A DNA stretch of 64,000 nt from Isoetes taiwanensis (Eukaryota; Streptophyta; Lycopodiopsida; Isoetales; Isoetaceae), in NCBI GenBank assembly GCA_021234155.1, contig JAJEKV010000010.1, positions 5,926,871 through 5,990,870 of the forward strand, written 5' to 3'. Positions 34,509-45,919 of this stretch are shown here, one piece after another; the first letter of the stretch is position 1; each line of letters opens with the position of its first letter. Made by a program: the position numbers and the translations under genes. The notes beneath the pieces are model-generated. The model saw nothing but the letters and a program-made list of their open reading frames with translations, made no database searches and was not told where the DNA came from.

Positions 34509-34620
34509 TTAATTTAAATGTGTTAAATGCAATGGTTTGTGTTAATAATGTTAAGGGGGTTTAAGGGGGATTTTAATTTAAATGTGTTAAATGCAATGGT
34601 TTGTGTTAATAATGTTAATG
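34493..34620. repeat. 64-bp tandem duplication covering the right MITE end
   Basis: GATTTTAATTTAAATGTG..TTAATAATG at 34505 recurs 64 bases later (34569). The second copy includes the last bases of the MITE (GGGGGTTTAAGGGGGATT), so the duplication occurred after insertion. Confidence 0.85.
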
Positions 34621-34796
34621 GTAGTTGTGTGTTGATTGTTATATCAAAAAAAAATTTGGGCCCTTCAGGCCCTAACAAAAGGAAAAATAGAGAAACTTTA
34701 AGGGCGTAAATATTAATTATTAATTCAAGAGATTGTATAAAACATCAAGGACATTACATTACATTTTCATTTAATACAATGCATTTTTAGCTGAAA

Positions 34797-34836
<40 letters not shown>

Positions 34837-34838
34837 TT
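34797..34838. repeat. (ATA)n microsatellite
   Basis: About 14 ATA/ATT repeats. It lies just downstream of the LINE fragment read on the minus strand, as expected for a simple-repeat LINE tail. Confidence 0.9.
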
Positions 34839-34887
34839 ATCATGCTCCGTGGGACCCTAAGGGTCATGAAGCAACAAAATACAATGA

Positions 34888-35652
34888 TTATCGCTGTTGT
34901 TGTGTTCTAAGCAGAAAATCTCTATGAGTTTCCACTGATTTCAGATAATAACCTAGCAGTTTAGGATTTAATGATAACAAAGAGTAAAAATTTAGCTGAT
35001 CTATACCATATTTGTCTCGTATGTGCTGATATGCCGAACATTGTAAGAAAACATGGTGCTCATCTTCCACTTCACCAGTTCTGCAAACATCACATGTCCT
35101 TTCCTCTCGAATCAGCTTACCCCAGCGTCCTGTCTCTATTTTCAAAGAGTGAGATCCGGATTTATATTTTGCAATTGTTCTTCTCATCTGTTTAGAGATA
35201 GGAGCATCTAGGTAGTCTGGGTTTGCATAGATGAGTAACGGATTTACCTCTTCATTATAAAAGATCATCTTTGAACCACGTTTTTCCCATAATTTTCTGA
35301 CAAAGTTTTCCTGAACCATTTCTCTAATACTGATCTCTGAATCCGGCCAGTGTTCTGCCATTATCCCCCATCGGGCAGCCCAATCGTGCACTTCTTTGAG
35401 CCATCCTGATGGCAGATCCATTGCTATTTTTGGTAATCTGCTTACATCCATCAACCTTAATCTGTTTACAAAATTCATAGTCAAGCATAAAGCCTCAGCT
35501 TCTAAAGGAAGAAGACCTGTTTCTGCCAAAAGAATTGCATATGGAATTTGCTTGCGCACACCCAATACCTCTTGAATAAATATCTTCAACACTTGTTCTA
35601 CCTGATTCCATGATTTAGCGTGTATAGAGGGCCCCCAAATGGATGTGACCAT
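34888..35652 (-). pseudogene. LINE ORF2 C-terminal fragment
   Basis: A 254-codon minus-strand frame. The N-terminal part is helical (GVRKQIPYAILLAETGLLPLE), and the C-terminus has a zinc motif CDVC-x8-EHHVFLQC typical of the region after RT in plant LINEs and zf-RVT proteins. No RT palm is present, so the copy is 5'-truncated. Its 3' end faces the ATA repeat at 34797. Confidence 0.75.
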
Positions 35653-35850
35653 TCATCTGGATATGACAATGTTTTATGTTAGAAACATTTGAAATGCACA
35701 AATATTGATTGCTTTCCAGAAAGGATCTCAGTAAATACCCGGGCACTTCTGATATATATGCCAGAATGATTTGGCTTCAAAAGCATCGCTGCAACTCGCC
35801 TACTTTTGCAATGTACCAGAAGTAGACGAATTCCTCACAGTTAACTTTTA

Positions 35851-36473
35851 TCAATCTAGCTTGATTGAAGAGAAAACGTAGTGCACAAAATAGAAAGAGG
35901 TTAGGAAGCCAACTGTGCCCGTTGCAAGCATTATGGCAAATACCATCATGAGCGAGTATCCAACATAGAGGAGCAGAGACAGGCCCACTTAAGCTAAAAC
36001 ACCACAAGAAGAAATCCAAAGACATAGTATACACGGCCCATCCATATACTGGACATAATGAAGAAAAGCTCAATGAAGAGGGTCCCAAAAGGCAGAGTTC
36101 CAACTCCTAAAACAAGCAACCAAGAAGGATATTTTTGAGCTGGAATTTCCTTAGGGATCTGGTTAGTCCTCACAGGATAATGGATAGGTTCTGCTTTAAC
36201 CCCAAAATATCCTCCCAAAAGAGTTAAATGGCACTGATATGCAAAACCAAAAAAGATGAAGAACAGGGATATTGGCATGGCACCTGTGCTGTTACTACTC
36301 CAAAGCAGGAAATTGAGCACAGTGAGTATAAAAAATGTTATACCAGGAAAGAAACATGCAAGTTTCGAAGCTACTGATCTCCAACCCTTGGCATCACCCA
36401 ACTCCACGGTCGCCATAATCGCAAGCCACATAACCGGCAAAGCAATACCGGGGAAAAGATAGAGCGTAACCAT
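35851..36473 (-). pseudogene. Transmembrane 9 superfamily (nonaspanin) pseudogene
   Basis: The minus strand reads the C-terminal half of a plant TM9SF/TMN protein: ..GWRSVASKLACFFPGI.., GGYFGVKAEPIHYPVRTNQI, KYPSWLLVLGVGTLPFGT and IMSSIWMGRVYYVFGFLL. About 55 residues are then missing; LSGPVSA follows and, after a frameshift, the end matches ..FSSIKLD with TGA at 35851-35853. Intact family members are Golgi/endosomal nine-span membrane proteins with a 3' K-x-D-type retrieval signal. The deletion, frameshift and absent 5' half show it is dead. Confidence 0.85.
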
Positions 36474-36603
36474 TTACGTGGAGCAACATGCCCCTTGAGA
36501 GAAAACAGTTGAAATTTCTATAATGGCCACAATGTGGCAGCTACAGATCCAAAAACTCTGTTCTGTTCTGAGGAGAAAAGTTACAATTGGTACAACCAAA
36601 CAA

Positions 36604-37000
36604 CCAAACATGCAGAGGCCCACACTTTTTGATCTGCAAGCGCCAATTCGGGAGCCCATAAAAACGCTTGACTTGAGCTTTCAATCTTCCACGGGCAAGG
36701 TGAGCCAAGGTACCGACCGTGCAGTGCGGTCCCCGCATTCCCCGCATCATGCTCATAGCCCGGAGCAAACGATCTAGACCGATCGATCTAGACCGATCTG
36801 TGCTCTGTAAACAATCAAACATGCAGAGGCCCACACTTTTTGATCTGCAAGCGCCAATTCCAGGAGCCCATTCTGAAAACGCTAGACTTGAGCTTTCAAT
36901 CTTCCACTGGGCAAGGTGAGACAAGGTACCGACTGTCTGGTGCAGTCCCTGCATTCCCTGCATCATGCTCATAGCCCTGGAGCAAACGATCTAGACTGGT
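36604..37000. repeat. Two-copy tandem repeat, about 210-bp period
   Basis: AAACATGCAGAGGCCCACAC at about 36606 recurs at about 36818. Both copies run through CAAGCGCCAATTC.. to AGCAAACGATCTAGAC. The repeat lies directly upstream of the TM9SF relic on that strand and creates long but spurious ORFs. Confidence 0.88.
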
Positions 37001-37436
37001 CGAGCCCGGCATCAAACCCTATCTTTGCACCATTGCAAAAATTTGCAAACCCACCTGGCAACCAGGCTTTCACCTTAACAGTCCCACCAGACCCAACCTC
37101 TCGTCCGACTAAGGAGTTCATCCTTTGCCTTCACCTGCCGATCCCTGCAAAAAGAAAATAGAATCGAAGAAGGAATAAAACCCTAAAATGGTTTTTTCGA
37201 TGCTTGCCCTGAAATGCTATCCACGAGGCTTGCATGTTCAGCCCCTAAAATAAAAAGAGGGCTTTTGTTGTGAGCCCTTGGATGTTGGACCATTGAAAAA
37301 AAAAAAGCTAAATCAACGACTAAGAAATTATGCACTCTAGATGTACGCATTAGTACATCTATTCGAATACGCCATGAAATCTTAGGAAAACCTTTGTGAA
37401 AAGCGTACAAAAACACAAAAGAAACCCCCTGTTATT

Positions 37437-37720
37437 ATGCTACATATTGAAGAATGTGCACATAAATTAATATATTTTGGTGCAGATGGTGCAAGTGTGA
37501 TGCAAGGAAAGGTCACAGGTTTAGGCGTTTGCATTCAATCTCAAAATGCCCCCTATGCTCAAGTCTTGCATTGCATGAGTCATCGTACAAATCTTGCTTA
37601 TAAAATTATATCTGATTTTCCTCTTGTTGGTAAAGTTGAACTTTCTGCTGAAAAAAGCCTATAAGTTCTTTTCTAGCAGCCTAAGCGTATGTGTGCATTT
37701 AAATCCTATATATGCTTCTT
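37437..37720 (+). pseudogene. ZNF862/hAT-like gene, segment 3
   Basis: Reads KLIYFGADGASVMQGKVTG and APYAQVLHCMSHRTNLAYKI, the F-G-A-D-G and H-C-M-x-H-R-T-N-L signatures of the same hAT-derived core, in the order expected after segment 2. A shifted frame continues LLKKAYKFFSSS before decaying. MITE, LINE and TM9SF insertions account for the gap from 34200 to 37430. Confidence 0.75.
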
Positions 37721-39180
37721 TGGTTCATAGAAAGAGACACTATTTTTCCCCAAATATGCCTTTAAAATAGTTCAAAATGTGAGAAATGACATATATAGAG
37801 ATCTCTTATATAGATTGTATGATCTTATTGAAAAAAATACTATGAAATCTGCTTAATTCTTACTAGTATAAACTTCATATCTGTGTTACTGCTATAAAGC
37901 ATTGTCATCCAAGTAGAATAATATTGCATCTAGGTTACCTTTCATGTATATTATATTTTTTATGGATGCAAACCTTTCTTAGCAATAGAAATCTCTAATT
38001 GCATGTCAAAGTAACATGTTATTTCTAAGGTTTTAATTTATATAAGCACGCATCACCATTTATGGTCCATGAGACCAATTGTATAAAGCATATATCTCTC
38101 ACTAACCGTATCCATTTTGCTCCGTAGAAGTTTTTTAGCTTCGATCACATGATTTTTGAAAGGTATAAGTGAAAGTCTATGTAGGTTCAATTGGTCATAA
38201 GTACCCCATAAATTCTCAATTTTTTGTCCTTCAACCTTACCCTTAAATTATGCAAGCTAACCTAATCAATTAGTTTTATCTTATAGAGAATCATACAAAT
38301 AAACTATATGTAAAAGTTGAGATCAAAACTGATTAAGGTGGCACCATTAATAATTTTTAAACTTTCAGTCATTTGGACCAATGATGGTCTGCAACTGGAC
38401 TGCAGATAGCGGTCTATCTTGATTTTTTATAGTAAAAGTTTTTCATATTTCTCCTTGATTCTTTTTGCGTTGGTTTCTTGATATGAGATATTTTGAGGAT
38501 GTGATTTTGTAAAGTCACACCTTAAGGCACAAATCTAGAATAAACATAGAAGATATAATATATTTGATGCTATCTATTCTAGTACAATCCTCAAGATAAT
38601 GAACAACAAATATTTTTTGTGAACAAAGTGGTCCAAGAGCTACTCATGTCCCAAAACTCAACTTGAAATGGACTAAATAAGGATATTATCAAATTTTAAA
38701 TGAATTATAAGCACGATTTAATTAATTAGAGAATTTCGGAATTCTCGTTTAGCATGAAATAGGATCTTGGTTGTCTATAAAACACCGCAAATGGTTGCAG
38801 CAGAGTAAAAGGTGACGTTTTTTCCGCTGTTTTTTGGTCACAACCAGCGATGTATCCGACTTTGACATGTATAAGGCTATCCCAAGCTCCTTTGTGAGTA
38901 AGAGCGGTCCACAAGAAAGAGTGAAAATACTCAGCAGGATCGCCACGGCGAAGATTTGAAGCTGCCTAGCCAGCCCATGGATGTAATATTACCATTCCGT
39001 TAAGCTCTACACATGGATAAAAAGAAATGAAATTGATAATGAGGATCACGGTGGCGAACATTGTGAGTTGTCGTGTCAAGGAAAGTTTAGACAAAAAACA
39101 AAACTGAAATAGTAAACTCAAAGCATTGTAATTTTTATTCCTCAAACATTTCAATGTACATTACTTTGCCATATGGGCAG
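37721..39180. other. AT-rich spacer, left flank of element 2
   Basis: No gene is recognised. A minus-strand frame near 38749-38946 starts with a hydrophobic stretch (RQLQIFAVAILLSIFTLSCG), and a weakly similar one lies at about 39000-39100; neither is supported further. The left end of element 2 should lie in or near this interval, but I find no inverted repeat. Confidence 0.45.
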
Positions 39181-39183
39181 AAA

Positions 39184-42100
39184 TTAGTCCATCTGGGTTT
39201 CCGATACTGTCTCAGGTACAACACCTATCTCAGCAGCTATCCTAGATACATGTTCCTGCCCCCTTTGTAGAAGATCTTCTGTGTCCATCTCAGTATAGCC
39301 TGTTTTGTCTAAGATTTCTACAGACATGGCCTGCGCAAGGAGTTGGACATGTGGATCCGGTCCTTCAGTGTCAGTATCCATGGGGGTCCCTTCGACATAT
39401 CGCCACTACGCCAAAGACATGCGATATCGGGTGCATGCAAGAGTTTGGTTTTTTCATTCTTTGGAACGATGCTCTTGTGTGCGATGGCTCACCCTCTTGA
39501 TCGCGGGGTCCACGACCATGCCTACATTATTCGAAAGTCGACCCCTTTTGTCAAGAAAGGCATGTAGGCATCAAATTTTTCATTTAAAGCCCCCAATTTT
39601 TTGAAACACGGGCTCTAGCGCGATAATACCTTTCTCAGTAGCCTCCAGAAGTCTTTTCGTTTCCTGCATTCTTTCCTCGTAGCTTTTCTCATCCATTTGA
39701 TCCAAGATTGAATCAATGTTAGATATATCTGTTCCTTGGGTAATGTTTAAATTGATCGCATTAGGATCATTCTCAGGCTCTGCCTTATCCTCTTCATCTG
39801 TCTCCCCGGCCTGTCGACCCGGTTTTTGAGCTTATCCAGGAAAGCCCTCAGAAATCGGCACACTTTACCCTGGCTTTCGAAAGCAATACTCTTCTTTCCC
39901 TGCATTAAGGCGACACGAGAAGCAGTACCTGCTGAGAAGAAATCAAGAACACAACCATCCTTGGGCACAAGCTTGTCAACCGTGTAGTAAGCATATGATG
40001 TCTTCAAGCGGCACTTCAAAGACGCGTGGTCACCTTCCATTCGACAAACTTGTACACGGTTTTACCCGTGAAATATATGTACGCCATTTCTTCTTCATTT
40101 TTTCTCATCGGTATCTTCGTCACCAGCGGCGGGCATTGGTGGCAAGGGCGTCTTCGTGGTGCGGTGCTGCGCTGTGTCAAGCGAAGCTCTCGACTCGGCA
40201 TTATCGGCGTTCACCACGGAGTAAACACGTTAATGCACATATGGGTGATGTAATCTTGATATTCCTTCACTCTTTTCTTGTTCACCCATCATTTCGTCAT
40301 ATGTACCTCTGTAAATATGGGACCCGCCTTTGAATCTGTTTTTTGGTCGTACAAGCAATCTGGCAAGTTCGCAGACCGCATCAGAATCACAAGGTGATAA
40401 ATGTTAGCAGTCATTATGCTGGATATTCTTGTGAAGAGTTCCATATATTTCTTGCACGTCCATAATACAGAGAATCCTCTAATGTCTATGAACACCATAG
40501 TTGCATTCTCAGATACTGGAGTGGAGGTAGGAATCCCTTCCTTTGTTACAGCATGTACAACATTTTTCCTCTCCTTGATCTTGATAGCCTCTTCAGGTTT
40601 CAAAATCGATCTAATGGGTTCTAGAAATGCAACGGGCAAATTACCCACAACATGTTCCTTATTGTAATTGGCTTTCATGTACTCTGTATCCGAATCAGAT
40701 ATATCCAGAATCCGCTGTTCCGTGAAAGCAGGAAATTCAGAAAGCAACTCTTCCCAAAACGTGTATTCTTTCTGAAGGAGCGTGGAAGCGTATGACAAGA
40801 TCTCTTTCCGCATGAAGCTCAGGCTTCTAATATCAATGGCGCGCTGCTGGCAATTAAACCTGCCATGATATCCGCTTTGGACCTTAATGTATGTCTTTCC
40901 TTCCAAAATCTCATCGAGAAGCTGAGAAACCTCTGCATTAGACATGCCTCGAAGGTATCTTAACCAGGTTTTGTTGAAGAAGTCCTTCGAGGGCTTATCA
41001 GGAAAATCTCCATGCTCGTCACAGATCTTCTTGTTGACCCATCTGTTCGCCACTTCCATTAACTTTCTGAACACCCGCTCCTCCATAAAAATAAATTGCT
41101 TCTCGTCCTTTAGCTCCTTCACCTTCAACGTTGTGGTAGCTATCTCGTGGAAGTCCTACAAAATAAATGGTCAGGGAAATCGCGGCCGCGATGTCATTGA
41201 GCTGGGCTAATAAAAATACCTTCCATGCGGAGGTGGTGGCAGTGCCAATGGGACCTTGAGGTGGACATCCATACGCTTTATGTTGATGCCGCAGCTGTTG
41301 GAGCTTCTCTAACAATGGCTCTCTATATACAGTGTTAGCGATTACTTCATTGCACTGAATGCTCAACTCAATGTATTCTCTATCTGTCAAGTTTCCATTA
41401 AGCACTCTTGTTCTTCTCCTCGCGTAGGCTTTAGCAAACTCCATCTGCTGTTCTCGCTCTCCAACAAGACAGCATAGCAGTTGAGCTGCACATATACTGT
41501 GGTTACCAGATATTATCCAAAATTTTTTGCCCTTCAGATCAGCCTCTGTATTCCACGTGATCTTTTTCCTGAAATAACGTGTACTTGTAAGTTAAGAAGC
41601 CACAAACCAAAAATCATGAACAATGACAATCACCTGGTAATGGGGTCGAATGGGACAACATCGGCCGGCGTGAGCACCTCCGTAGGATAGGTTTTGAAAC
41701 TCTTCACGAGAGTCTGCACGTGGTCGTTTGAACGCATTCGATGCGTGAGGTTAGCAGGAGCTGGTTCGCAATCGAATATGGAGACCTTCATAAACCAGTT
41801 CACACCAAGTGGGTAGAACCGTTTGAATTGTTCAAGCTTCTGTGCAGTTTGTTCTGCCAATTTGCGTTCCTCTTCAGGATTGAATTTGAGCTCGGTCGGC
41901 AGTTCAGAATGAAGAGGAAATGCTAGCCTCTTGGACGATGCAACACCTGAGACGGAAGGGGGGGTGTTGGAAGAAGAAGGTTCTCCGCTATCAGAAGTAT
42001 TGAGTTTGCGGAGGTTGATTGTGAACTTTGGGATAGTATTATCTTTAGGCATAGTAGGGGGAGCACAAATAGCCAGAGGTTGAGCAGGATCTATAATAGC

Positions 42101-42235
42101 AGATGGTTGGGCAGTGGAAACAGGCTCCACGGAAAGGGCTCTGGGTTCGGTAGAGGCCTCTGGTAGAGATACGGGCTTCACATGTTTTTTCTTCGCCTGA
42201 GCCCTTAACCAGTTCGTGTCCATTACAGAAGGCAT
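39184..42235 (-). pseudogene. Element 2 ParB-like domain / DNA methyltransferase gene
   Basis: Exons with matching phases: 41634-42235 (MPSVMDTNWLR.., then HVQTLVKSFKTYPTEVL resembling the start of a ParB fold), 41220-41568 (FWIISGNHSICAAQLL and REYIELSIQCNEVI, the two ParB-like boxes) and from 41155 down. The third exon has a long helical region and the methylase motif IV position, which reads MVFIDIRGFSVLW where element 1 has ADIPYGF. After a break, 39747-40040 carries motif I (CVLDFFSAGTASRVALMQGK). A coiled segment (DQMDEKSYEERMQETKRLL) leads to the end at 39184. The DPPY-type tetrad appears lost and the frame breaks near 40289. Confidence 0.72.
41179..41192. repeat. Element 2 palindrome inside an intron of its ParB-MTase
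   Basis: ATCGCGGCCGCGAT, a perfect palindrome, within the 64-base intron between donor 41219 and acceptor 41156. Element 1 likewise keeps a palindrome in a short intron. Confidence 0.9.
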
Positions 42236-42813
42236 CTTCTCATCTCGTTTAGCTTTCGTGCAATGCTAGGTGGTTTCTTATCTGCCTGCAAACCTTTTCT
42301 GCATGTCGAGAAGCCAGACAATATATCCCTATTTCCGATTATTCGGACGAGCGAGAGATTCATAGGACTGCGGTACCCGGCCGTATCTTTTCATGACCGG
42401 TGAATATTCTTTCCGATGGCGGCTTGTTTAACTTGCTAGCTGCCATGGCGAGGATCATAGTTTGTCCATTTAAGGACATACTCAATGAAGCGCAAATTAC
42501 GTGTGTCCCTACGGCGCATATAATAAGCGTCTTGGACATTGTTTTTGTTCCTTCCCACATAGCGATTGCAATTCCTATCTGGCGTATGTCATCGGCTTTC
42601 TTGCGGTCCGAGGAACAAGCAGAGGTCTTTCTGGCCGATGCGCCTTTTCGTTTGTGGGATTGCTTGTGCAATTTCAATGCACCACTTTCTTTCATTTGAA
42701 GGTGTGATGATCTTAGCGGGTTCAGCGTCCCGGACCATGAAACAAATCGAGCTGCAAGGAAAAGGTGTGTCGGTATTCCTAATGCACACATCCTACAGAG
42801 TAATGTCAGCGGC

Positions 42814-43049
42814 ATCGCGGTCGCGATCTTCATGAGAGCTAACGGCGATCGCGACCGCGATCTTCATGAGTGATTCACAAGATCGCGGTCGCGCATGCCG
42901 TGATTCACAAGCTATCATGAAGATCGCGACCGCGATGTTGTTGTTGACCATCGAACAGATCGCCGCCATGCTACCGAAAGCAATCCGGCCAGGATCGGAC
43001 GCGATCCGTCCGATGACTCACCAGGATCGCGGCCGCGATCCTGGTGAGT
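42814..43049. repeat. Element 2 palindrome cluster
   Basis: Copies of ATCGCG(GT/AC/GC)CGCGAT at 42814-42827, 42848-42861, 42882-42895 (imperfect right arm), 42923-42936 and 43026-43039. Several are extended by CTTCATGA or TGATTCACAA arms in inverted orientation. The last copy is the centre of a 34-bp perfect palindrome (43016-43049) with arms ACTCACCAGGATCGCGG. Position and spacing mimic the arrays of element 1 but the sequence is different. Confidence 0.9.
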
Positions 43050-44231
43050 TCCAGACCTTATCATGACTACATTACGAAAAGGTGAACAGTATAATTAAAC
43101 ATGCACTATCGAAGGAAATCGCCAGCACATCTTCTTTGAGCCGAGGGGGTTAGAACTAACCTTCTCTCGAGGTGGGCTTTGGTGCCATGGATCCGTAAGA
43201 TTTCAAAAACGGCTTCAGACGCTTCCGGTGGAAGGCCGAGGAGGCGCGAATCGGGAAGGCGCCGCCGTCCGGGCCGAATGAAAGTCGAAGGAATCGCGAG
43301 AATAAATATCGGTCGCTGGCCGGATTAATTTAACTGGCACGCGGCGGGACCTCGACGCCATAAATACTACCGGCATTCATAATTACCCACCATAAATGCA
43401 GACGCCCTTATTTATGGACATGCAACAACTTTATTGTAAATGTGGCATTTTCGGATCAGGAGGTACTTTTGGTGGTGCACCTCTAAATTCAAAATGTAAT
43501 GCGTAAAGTGGGAGATACAACCTCCCCCCCCCCCACCAAAATAAAGGCCATCTGGAACCAAAATTTAAACGCCTCGAGCTTGGTTGAAATCTTGAAATAG
43601 ACAACTGATTTTAAATTTTGAACACGAATTTCCTTTCGATCAAGAAGGCGGGATTTTCGGTTTTGTTTGGCAGGGGTGTTCTCGGAAGGCGCTCGTTCTT
43701 TCGTCTGGGCTTCGTTGGGTTTTGGGCTTTTCGATCTGTTTCTTCAGGGCTCTAGGTCTCATCTTGAAGGCGCTCGCCTACTTCAAACTACCGGGGTACA
43801 AAATCCTAATGCCTTACTGTTTATCCAGCTAGAAGTTATCGAATTCAGGAGTGATTTCCGATTTGTTGTTTATGTATAGGTTATAATAGTGTCTTCACAA
43901 CCGTAATGTAATTCACTGTATTGGCACCATCTCTTTCTTGGTATATCTTTGTTTGGGGATTCGTATAATCAGTTAGCGAGGCCCAATTGAGTTGTTTATT
44001 TCTCGGACTAATTGATAGTGAGGGAATATCACGGCAACATAATGGTTCTGTTAATGGTTCTGCTCCCAGTTGTTCAATTAACGACAGATCTCCATTGTAA
44101 TTAACTGAAAGGCAATTTTCGTTGTGGAAATAGCAGCTGCAATTAATATGCACATAAACATTTGACTTGCGAGACTTACTCAAATATCTATTTTTTGTTC
44201 AGTTGGACCTGTTCGGATCTCTGCCTGAAAG

Positions 44232-44603
44232 AATCGCGACTGCGTTCATCAGGAGCATAGCACTTATAACGCGACGCGAGATTACATCGAATTAATCGCG
44301 ATTGCGATCTTGTCGAGGTAAGTCCAGTAGATAAGTGGTTTTTAAATGGTCAGAGAAAATAGTTTGAGCTGAATAAGGTTAGTTAGATTAGAGAAAGATC
44401 CTAGGTAGATTTGAAGGATTCAAGATGTCCACCATAGAGGTCCGATCTCCCTAGCCCATCATCGTGTCTTGTGCTTGTGTCATTTATACCCATGTGCTCA
44501 AGAGGATGCGCCAGCGATCTTCGAGGTATCATGTCGTCCTTTCGGCCTTTGAGTAATGTGCATTTTTTTCTACTAATGAGGTCGGCCGGATCGCCATCGC
44601 GAT
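44232..44603. repeat. Degenerate element 2 palindromes
   Basis: AATCGCGACTGCGTT (44232), ATCGCGATTGCGAT (44295-44308) and ATCGCCATCGCGAT (about 44590-44603). They extend the palindrome family toward the transposase gene. Confidence 0.65.
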
Positions 44604-45919
44604 GTTGACGGCGGTGTTGACTTTCTTTAGGATGGAAGCTCTACTGGTCTTTCTACATTTTGGGGAAAGAAGGTGGTGAGGCGAGTGCATAACTTCAAAA
44701 ATCACCACAACGCCCCCGTGCGGACAATTGACGTGTAGTTTCTCTTGTCGTTGTCTTTGATGGGCGATACCCACTGCCGTTTCGAGAACGAAATTGAACC
44801 ACCTAGGGGAAGGCGCCGGTAGCCGTTCTTTGGTCCAAAAGCGGCGTTGAGAATGAAATCACTCAAAGCACCGATGTTAGCACACCACACTGGTCGGATC
44901 AAGCGGATAAATTGGCAAGTTCCGGTAAATGCATGTGAAGGAAACAAAGTGAACCAATTGAATTGCGGGGGATTTGCGGGGATAAACTAGTGGAAAAGAC
45001 ATGTGAGTTTCTTGACGAGTGCCGCAAACCGCCTTATGCTACGGTGTCATCGTTTTCGCAGATCCAAGCGATGGCGTATCGACTATGAAGTTGGGTGAAG
45101 CATGGATAGGGGTTTACGTTATGAGTTTGTTGCCAATGCGAAGATTTCTATGCTCTGTCGGGCTTGTGCGAAATGCCACGGATGCATGACTTGGTGAGAT
45201 GGCCAATAGCATTGGTTCTCGTTTGTGATATTCGGTTTCTAGCCTAGTTACGGCCGTGAAGGAGACCGAGGTCGAGAAGGAAGCTTATGCCATCAGTAGG
45301 AGGCTGGAGTAACAAAAAAGGCGATTACCACATGGTGAGCAGGAAAGGCGAGAGGGCGCTTCGACCCCAAAAAAAGGTGAAAGGAAAACCACACACGAAG
45401 CTATCTTGCGGTTCGAGGTCCTCGATGTCTTTGCTTGAAGAGATGTTGTGCTAATTTCACGATTAAGGAGGTATCCGCCATGAGGACCTTCTCTTTGGAA
45501 CATGAAAAGCTCACGAGCATTACAACTTTTGCGTACAACATGCTAGATCTTTGTTGGAGAATGGAAGTGTGAAAAAGCTAATCTTTGAACAACAGGGCAA
45601 GTGCGTGTGAAGGCATGGCATAGTGCATCTGATATACCGGTTTCTACATTTTACAAATGGAGGAAGCTTTTTATGGGCGAACGCGAGGATTGCGAACCAC
45701 GGAAACTCGGGTCCATGAAGCCAAGGTCTCATACAGCGGCGGAGGTGTCTTTGTGCTATCTATGTACATAGATGAAAATCTTTGAAACTATGCCACACCG
45801 CTCAAAGGTTACGAGTGGGGAACTAGAGAAAATGTGAAGAGATTACCTTCCATCTTGACTAAAAAGGACATACATCAAGAGGTAGATATAACCGTCCACG
45901 AGATGACAGGAAAACATGT

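Larger units (their letters stand above)
42236..45919. other. Divergent intergenic region of element 2
   Basis: GC-richer than its surroundings. Overlapping ORFs on both strands at 42360-42835 (up to 157 codons) show no recognisable motif. 44950-45900 probably includes the decayed N-terminal half of the transposase (a Cys-rich LCRACAKCHG at about 45150 resembles the C-x-x-C region of element 1), but frames are too broken to annotate. Confidence 0.4.

Noticed and set aside
36541-36972. 143-codon minus-strand ORF
   Set aside because: It is produced by the two-copy 210-bp tandem repeat; no coding motif.
38726-39154. Possible secreted or membrane protein from hydrophobic minus-strand frames
   Set aside because: Short, broken, no start context and no family match.
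42360-42835. 157-codon minus-strand and overlapping plus-strand ORFs in element 2
   Set aside because: Both strands are open, no motif is found, and the GC-rich palindromic setting makes chance frames likely; kept only as unexplained sequence.
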